Shown: piece by piece, positions 6,358-9,454 of the stretch
How positions within the stretch are numbered: position 1 is the first letter of the stretch
Layout of the letters: each line of letters starts with the position of its first letter
Source of the DNA: Solirubrobacteraceae bacterium
Lineage (GTDB): Bacteria > Actinomycetota > Thermoleophilia > Solirubrobacterales > Solirubrobacteraceae
Direction of reading: 5' to 3'
Assembly: GCA_030038955.1 (NCBI GenBank)
Contig: JASHQV010000309.1
Coordinates: 1 to 9,454, forward strand
DNA length: 9,454 bases
Program-made: the position numbers and the translations under genes
Notes under the pieces: generated by a model
What the model was told of the DNA's origin: nothing
Seen by the model: only the letters and a program-made list of their open reading frames with translations
The model's database searches: none

Positions 6358-6614
6358 CCGACGAACAGCCCGTGGAGCTGGCCGTCGTCGCGCGCCGGGC
6401 GGGAGTCCGGATCGCGCTCGTCCGTCGCTACCTGCAGTTCGGGCTGTTCGAGGCGCACCCGGAGCCGGCGGAGGCGCCGCGGTATCACCCGGCCAGCGCC
6501 GCACGGGTCGCGCGCGCGGAGCGGTTGCGCCGCGACCTCGGGCTCAACTACGCCGGTGCGGTACTTGCCTGCGAGCTGCTCGACCGGATCCGCGAGCTGG
6601 AATCCCGGCAATAG
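6354..6614 (+). CDS. cbpM: Chaperone modulator CbpM
   Basis: CbpM is a small adaptor that binds the J domain of CbpA and blocks both its co-chaperone and its DNA-binding activity. The 86-residue product has a MerR-like N-terminal fold (LAVVARRAGVRIALVRRYLQ, about 9-28, then FGLFEAHPE) and a C-terminal helical part with VARAERLRRDLGLNYAGA (about 50-67), the conserved core of the family, ending in a leucine-rich helix (LLDRIRELE). E. coli CbpM has 101 residues; this one lacks about 15 at the C-terminus. It starts on the ATGA that ends cbpA, the usual arrangement of this pair. The frame and position make the call firm even though the N-terminal half is divergent. Confidence 0.88.
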   Translation: MTDEQPVELAVVARRAGVRIALVRRYLQFGLFEAHPEPAEAPRYHPASAARVARAERLRRDLGLNYAGAVLACELLDRIRELESRQ

Positions 6615-6621
6615 CCGGTGC

Positions 6622-6650
6622 GCACGACGGCTGGTGACGGCCGTCAGTGC
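6622..6650. terminator. Candidate bidirectional terminator between cbpM and araB
   Basis: A 10-bp stem, gcacgacggc (6622-6631), pairs with gccgtc-a-gtgc (6640-6650), with one bulged A and an 8-base loop. It lies 7 bp after the cbpM stop and 21 bp past the araB stop, in a convergent gap, so it could end transcription from both sides. It also contains the 12-bp perfect palindrome tgacggccgtca (6635-6646) as an alternative fold. A separate 14-bp palindrome, cgtagccggctacg (6663-6676), spans the araB stop. No T tract is present in either direction. Confidence 0.45.
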
Positions 6651-6671
6651 GAGGCAGCGGTCCGTAGCCGG

Positions 6672-8342
6672 CTACGCGTCCACCGCTGCGCGGGCGCGAA
6701 TCTCCTGTAGCTGGCGCATCAGCTCGCGGCTGTCGCGGCCGAAGTAGTCGTGCAGGCGCGCGTACACCGCGTACAGGCGGTCGTACGCCTCGGCGTGTCC
6801 GCGGTCGGGGACGTAGACGCGGTCGCGGCGCTTGCCCATCCTGGCTGCGGCCTGGCCGATGTCGGCGTGGATCCCGGCCGCAACGGCGGCGTGGATCGCT
6901 GACCCGAGCGCCGGACCCTGGGAGGACTCGAGCAGGCTGATCGGGCGGTTCAGCACGTCGGCGTAGATCTGCATCAGCGGGCGGTTGGCGGGCAGGCCAC
7001 CGGTGGCGATGAACCCGTCGACCGCCAGCCCTGCGCGGCCGAAGGCGTCGAGGATCGTCCGTGCCCCGAAGGCGGTCGCCTCGATCAGCGCCCGATAGAT
7101 GTCCTCGGGCCGGGTCGCCAGGGTCATCCCGACGAGCACGCCGGTGAGCTCGTGATCGACGAGCAGCGAGCGGTTGCCGTTCCACCAGTCGAGCGCGACC
7201 AGGCCGTGCTCGCCGACCGCCTGCCGGTCGGCCAGCGAGGTCAGGTACTCGTGGATCCCGAGCCCCTGCTCGCCCGCCCGCTCGTGGTAGGCGGGCGGCA
7301 CCCCGTGCTCGACGAACCAGGCGAAGATGTCGCCGACGCCGCTCTGTCCAGCCTCATAGCCCCAGCGGTCTGGGATCAGCCCGCCGCGCACGACACCGCA
7401 CATACCGGGGATCTCAGCGAGCTCGTCGCCGACCATCACGAGGCACGTCGAGGTGCCCATCATCGCGACCATCTGCCCCGCGTCAGTCGCCTGTGCCGCG
7501 GGCACCGTCACGTGCGCGTCGACGTTCCCCACCGAGACGGGAATCCCCTCGGGCAACCCGGTCCACGCGGCGGCCCGGGCAGTCAGCGAGCCGGCGCGGC
7601 CGCCGAGCGGCGCCAGCGAGGCCGCAAGCTTGTCGGCGGCGAAGTCGGCGAATCGCCGATCGAGCGCCGCGAAGTACTCCCGCGACGGGTACTTGCCGTC
7701 CTGGTAGGCGGCCTTGTAGCCGGCCGAGCACGCATTCCGCACCTCCCGACCGCACAGCTGCCAGACGATCCAGTCGGCCGCCTCGATCCAGCGGTCGATC
7801 CGCTCGTACAGCTGCGGATCCTCGTCGAGCACCTGCAGCGCCTTGGCAAACGCCCACTCCGACGAGATGCGACCGCCGTACCGTGCCAGCCACGGCTCTC
7901 CGCGCTCGGCCGCAACCTCGGTGACGCGGTCGGCCTGTGGCTGCGCCGCGTGATGCTTCCACAGCTTCACCCAGGCATGGGGCCGGTCTCGCAGCTGATC
8001 GAGCTGGCACAGCGGCGTGCCATCCACGGTCGTCGGGAGGATCGTGCACGAGGTGAAGTCGGTGCCGATCCCGGCGACGTCACCCGGGTCGACGCCGGCC
8101 GCCGCGAGCGCCTCGGGAACAGCGTGCCGGAGCACCTCGACGTAGTCCTCGGGATCCTGGAGCGCCCACTCCGACGGCAGCCGCTCGCCGGTCACCGGCA
8201 GCTGCGCATCGATCACGCCGTGGGGATACTCGAACTCGCCGGCGCCGAGCTCCTGGCCGTCGTTCGCGCGCACGACCAGCGCGCGGCCCGACAGGGTCCC
8301 GAAGTCGACGCCGATGACGAAGCGGTCGCGGTTGGCAGGCAT
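6672..8342 (-). CDS. araB: Ribulokinase (FGGY family)
   Basis: AraB phosphorylates L-ribulose with ATP to L-ribulose-5-phosphate, the step after AraA. The 556-residue product resembles the Bacillus-type enzyme more than that of E. coli: IGVDFGTLSGRALVV (10-24, the ATPase phosphate-1 loop), LPSEWALQDPEDYVEVL, GIGTDFTSCTILP (91-103, with the catalytic-region Asp95), WVKLWKHHAAQ, YGGRISSEW, EAADWIVWQLCG, GNVDAHVTVPA, MMGTSTCLVM, PGMCGVV, GYEAGQS, LVALDWWNGNRS, EATAFGARTI and GPALGSAIHAA. The start at 8342 (MPANRDRF) is supported by a strong ribosome site, AAAGGAGA at 8351-8358, 8 bases upstream; the open frame before it lacks FGGY features. The gene is convergent with cbpA-cbpM and divergent from the deacetylase. 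It faces araA from 2.3 kb away on the other strand. No epimerase (araD) is present. Confidence 0.96.
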   Translation of the reverse strand: MPANRDRFVIGVDFGTLSGRALVVRANDGQELGAGEFEYPHGVIDAQLPVTGERLPSEWALQDPEDYVEVLRHAVPEALAAAGVDPGDVAGIGTDFTSCTILPTTVDGTPLCQLDQLRDRPHAWVKLWKHHAAQPQADRVTEVAAERGEPWLARYGGRISSEWAFAKALQVLDEDPQLYERIDRWIEAADWIVWQLCGREVRNACSAGYKAAYQDGKYPSREYFAALDRRFADFAADKLAASLAPLGGRAGSLTARAAAWTGLPEGIPVSVGNVDAHVTVPAAQATDAGQMVAMMGTSTCLVMVGDELAEIPGMCGVVRGGLIPDRWGYEAGQSGVGDIFAWFVEHGVPPAYHERAGEQGLGIHEYLTSLADRQAVGEHGLVALDWWNGNRSLLVDHELTGVLVGMTLATRPEDIYRALIEATAFGARTILDAFGRAGLAVDGFIATGGLPANRPLMQIYADVLNRPISLLESSQGPALGSAIHAAVAAGIHADIGQAAARMGKRRDRVYVPDRGHAEAYDRLYAVYARLHDYFGRDSRELMRQLQEIRARAAVDA

Positions 8343-8445
8343 GGTCGATCTCTCCTTTGTCGCGTGTGCCCGCGAGCCGCGGGATCCGGTTGGACACATC
8401 TGCAAGGATGCAGAACTACCAGGCAGCGGAGCAGAAGGGGGACAG
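8343..8445. promoter_or_regulatory. Divergent intergenic region with operator-like inverted repeats
   Basis: This 103-bp gap lies between araB (-) and the deacetylase gene (+). It holds, from the araB side: the araB ribosome site (8351-8358); a hairpin cccgcg-agc-cgcggg (8369-8383); gatccggttgg (8383-8393), nearly identical to the repeats ahead of araA; a -35-like TTGGAC (8390-8395) pointing toward the deacetylase; and the inverted repeat tctgca-agga-tgcaga (8399-8414). No convincing -10 box was found on either strand. A LacI- or GntR-type regulator could bind the 16-bp inverted repeat, but this is a guess from symmetry. Confidence 0.4.
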
Positions 8446-9246
8446 ATGGGGCAGTCTCAGCGAGTTGCGGTGATCGCGGCGGTGGTGCTGATGGGCGCGG
8501 GCGGCGCGGCCGTGACCGAGGCGCCCGCCTCGACCACCGGAGATGGCGCCGCACCGACCGGCACGGCGGCCTCACCCAGGCACGCGTCGAAGCTGGTCGG
8601 CTGCAAGCCGCGCGGGCGCTCGCTGCGGTTCGGCGGCTCGGACACCCGTCACGAGATCGCGCTGACGTTCGACGACGGACCCTGGGATGACCCACCGACG
8701 ATCGACTTCGTGCGGCTTCTAGCGCGTTACCACGTGCCAGCGACATTCTTTGAGATCGGCGATCAGATCGCCACCTACGACCGCTCCGGCGCGGTCGAGC
8801 GCAAGATGCTGGCCGATGGGGACATGATCGGCGACCACACCTGGACGCACCCGGACATGACGACGCTGACCCCGGCGGAGCAGACCTCCCAGCTCGAGCG
8901 GACCGCCCGCGCGATCCGCCGCGCGACCGGGTTCACGCCGTGCCTGTGGCGACCGCCATACGGCGACATCGACGATCAGCTCGACTCGCTCGCGCGACGT
9001 CTCGGCTTCCTCACGATCTACTGGAACATCGACCCGCGCGACTGGTCGCTGCCGGGGACGGCGGCGATCGAGCGCACGGTGCTGTCGAACGCCCGCAACG
9101 GCGGCATCGTCGAGATGCACTTCGGCGGCGGTCCGCGGCAGGAGACGCTGCACGCGCTGCCGACGATCATCACGAAGCTGCGCAAGCGCGGCTACAAGTT
9201 CGTCACGGTCACCCAGATGCTCCGCCTGAAGCTGATCTACCGGTAG
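8446..9246 (+). CDS. Exported polysaccharide deacetylase (NodB domain, CE4 family)
   Basis: Enzymes of this family remove N- or O-acetyl groups from cell-wall or extracellular polysaccharides with a metal-dependent site. The 266-residue product starts with a hydrophobic stretch after a short, weakly basic head (VAVIAAVVLMGAGGAAV, 7-23), consistent with a signal peptide or a membrane anchor, then a low-complexity Ala/Thr/Pro spacer to about 45. The NodB domain shows motif 1 TFDDGP (74-79, Asp76 and Asp77), motif 2 HTWTH (131-135, metal ligands His131 and His135), motif 3 RPPYG (169-173), motif 4 around NIDPRDW (194-200), and motif 5 VEMHFGG with His225. All expected catalytic and metal residues are therefore present. 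The ATG at 8446 follows a good ribosome site, aaggggg at 8435-8441. A second deacetylase-like gene converges on it from the right edge. Substrate unknown; peptidoglycan or an exopolysaccharide is plausible. Confidence 0.92.
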   Translation: MGQSQRVAVIAAVVLMGAGGAAVTEAPASTTGDGAAPTGTAASPRHASKLVGCKPRGRSLRFGGSDTRHEIALTFDDGPWDDPPTIDFVRLLARYHVPATFFEIGDQIATYDRSGAVERKMLADGDMIGDHTWTHPDMTTLTPAEQTSQLERTARAIRRATGFTPCLWRPPYGDIDDQLDSLARRLGFLTIYWNIDPRDWSLPGTAAIERTVLSNARNGGIVEMHFGGGPRQETLHALPTIITKLRKRGYKFVTVTQMLRLKLIYR

Positions 9247-9301
9247 ACGGCCGGGCGCCGAGCCCCGCTCACGACGGCCGGGCGCCGGGGCCCCGCTCAC
9301 G
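9247..9301. repeat. 27/28-bp tandem repeat between two convergent deacetylase genes
   Basis: Unit 1 (9247-9273) and unit 2 (9274-9301) share acggccgggcgccg at the left and gccccgctcacg at the right. They differ only by one extra base and one substitution in the middle. The first unit begins right after the TAG of the plus-strand deacetylase. The second contains the stop of the minus-strand gene (9297-9299). The sequence is rich in small palindromes (ggcgcc, ggggcccc) and may serve as a terminator for both genes. Confidence 0.7.
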
Positions 9302-9454
9302 AACGCGTCGCGAGATCCGCCTGCAGCTCGCCGAGCCCGCCCTCGATCTCGAACCTGGGCAGCAGGTAGGGGTCCGTGTGCGGCGTCGCGAAGCCGGGGT
9401 TCTCGGTCAGCGCGTTGGTGTAGCCGGCGGCCTTGACGGCCGCCACGACGGCGG
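9297..9454 (-). CDS. C-terminal end of a second polysaccharide deacetylase-like protein (partial, runs off the right edge)
   Basis: The minus strand is open from the window edge to a TGA at 9297-9299, giving 51 residues. They include VKAAGYTNALTENPGFAT, then HTDPYLLPRFEI and a short tail ending ATRS. The arrangement of a (V)KAAGY helix, an A-L-T-x-x-P-G strand, and a D-P-Y-x-L-P-R-[FI]-E closing strand is typical of the C-terminus of NodB/CE4 polysaccharide deacetylases. That part follows the catalytic motifs, so none of those can be checked here. The frame has the same strong third-position G/C bias as its neighbours. It would be the second deacetylase in the locus, facing the one at 8446-9246 with about 50 bp between the two stops. 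The call rests on a short segment and remains tentative. Confidence 0.65.
   Translation of the reverse strand, partial: AVVAAVKAAGYTNALTENPGFATPHTDPYLLPRFEIEGGLGELQADLATRS

Noticed and set aside
7152..8690. Plus-strand open frame of 512 codons over araB and the start of the deacetylase gene
   Set aside because: It runs antisense to the well-conserved AraB and out of frame with the deacetylase, with no family features. It is a shadow frame.

Overview
This is a 9.45 kb window of very GC-rich chromosomal DNA, densely coded on both strands. It looks like an actinobacterium. The evidence is the strong G/C bias at third codon positions, hairpins without a T tract after genes, and an MptA/MptB-like polyprenol-phosphate sugar transferase. 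A deep-branching lineage such as Thermoleophilia (Solirubrobacterales) is a guess, not a demonstrated placement. I see no rRNA, tRNA, CRISPR array, phage gene, transposase or integrase.

Layout from left to right. (1) 81-836 (-) is a short-form RmlA-like sugar-1-phosphate nucleotidylyltransferase, followed by a GC-rich hairpin. (2) 900-1262 (+) is a small PRC-barrel/DUF2171-like protein, whose end overlaps by 7 bp the end of (3) 1256-2752 (-), a multi-spanning GT-C membrane glycosyltransferase. (4) 2877-4382 (+) is L-arabinose isomerase (AraA), diverging from (3). (5) 4457-5284 (+) is a PhyH-family Fe(II)/2-oxoglutarate dioxygenase. It lies between two identical copies of a 12-bp-arm palindrome, the first of which contains the araA stop codon. 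(6) 5313-5411 is a small array of 44-bp GC-rich repeats that ends in the second palindrome copy. (7) 5449-6357 and 6354-6614 (+) are the DnaJ-like co-chaperone CbpA and its modulator CbpM, overlapping by ATGA. (8) 6672-8342 (-) is ribulokinase (AraB), convergent with cbpM. (9) 8446-9246 (+) is an exported NodB-type polysaccharide deacetylase, divergent from araB. (10) 9297-9454 (-) is the C-terminal end of a second deacetylase-like protein that runs off the right edge, separated from (9) by a 27/28-bp tandem repeat.

How the genes fit together. AraA (L-arabinose to L-ribulose) and AraB (L-ribulose to L-ribulose-5-phosphate) are the first two steps of bacterial arabinose catabolism. Here they are on opposite strands about 2.3 kb apart, not in an operon, and no araD, transporter or regulator is visible. 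The nucleotidylyltransferase, the GT-C enzyme and the two deacetylases suggest envelope polysaccharide work. CbpA-CbpM is a self-contained co-chaperone/inhibitor pair.

I found no convincing new multi-gene system. The most interesting unexplained signals are the duplicated palindrome bracketing the dioxygenase gene, the REP-like 44-bp repeats, and a CCGGTTAG-type motif upstream of both araA and araB that may be a shared operator.
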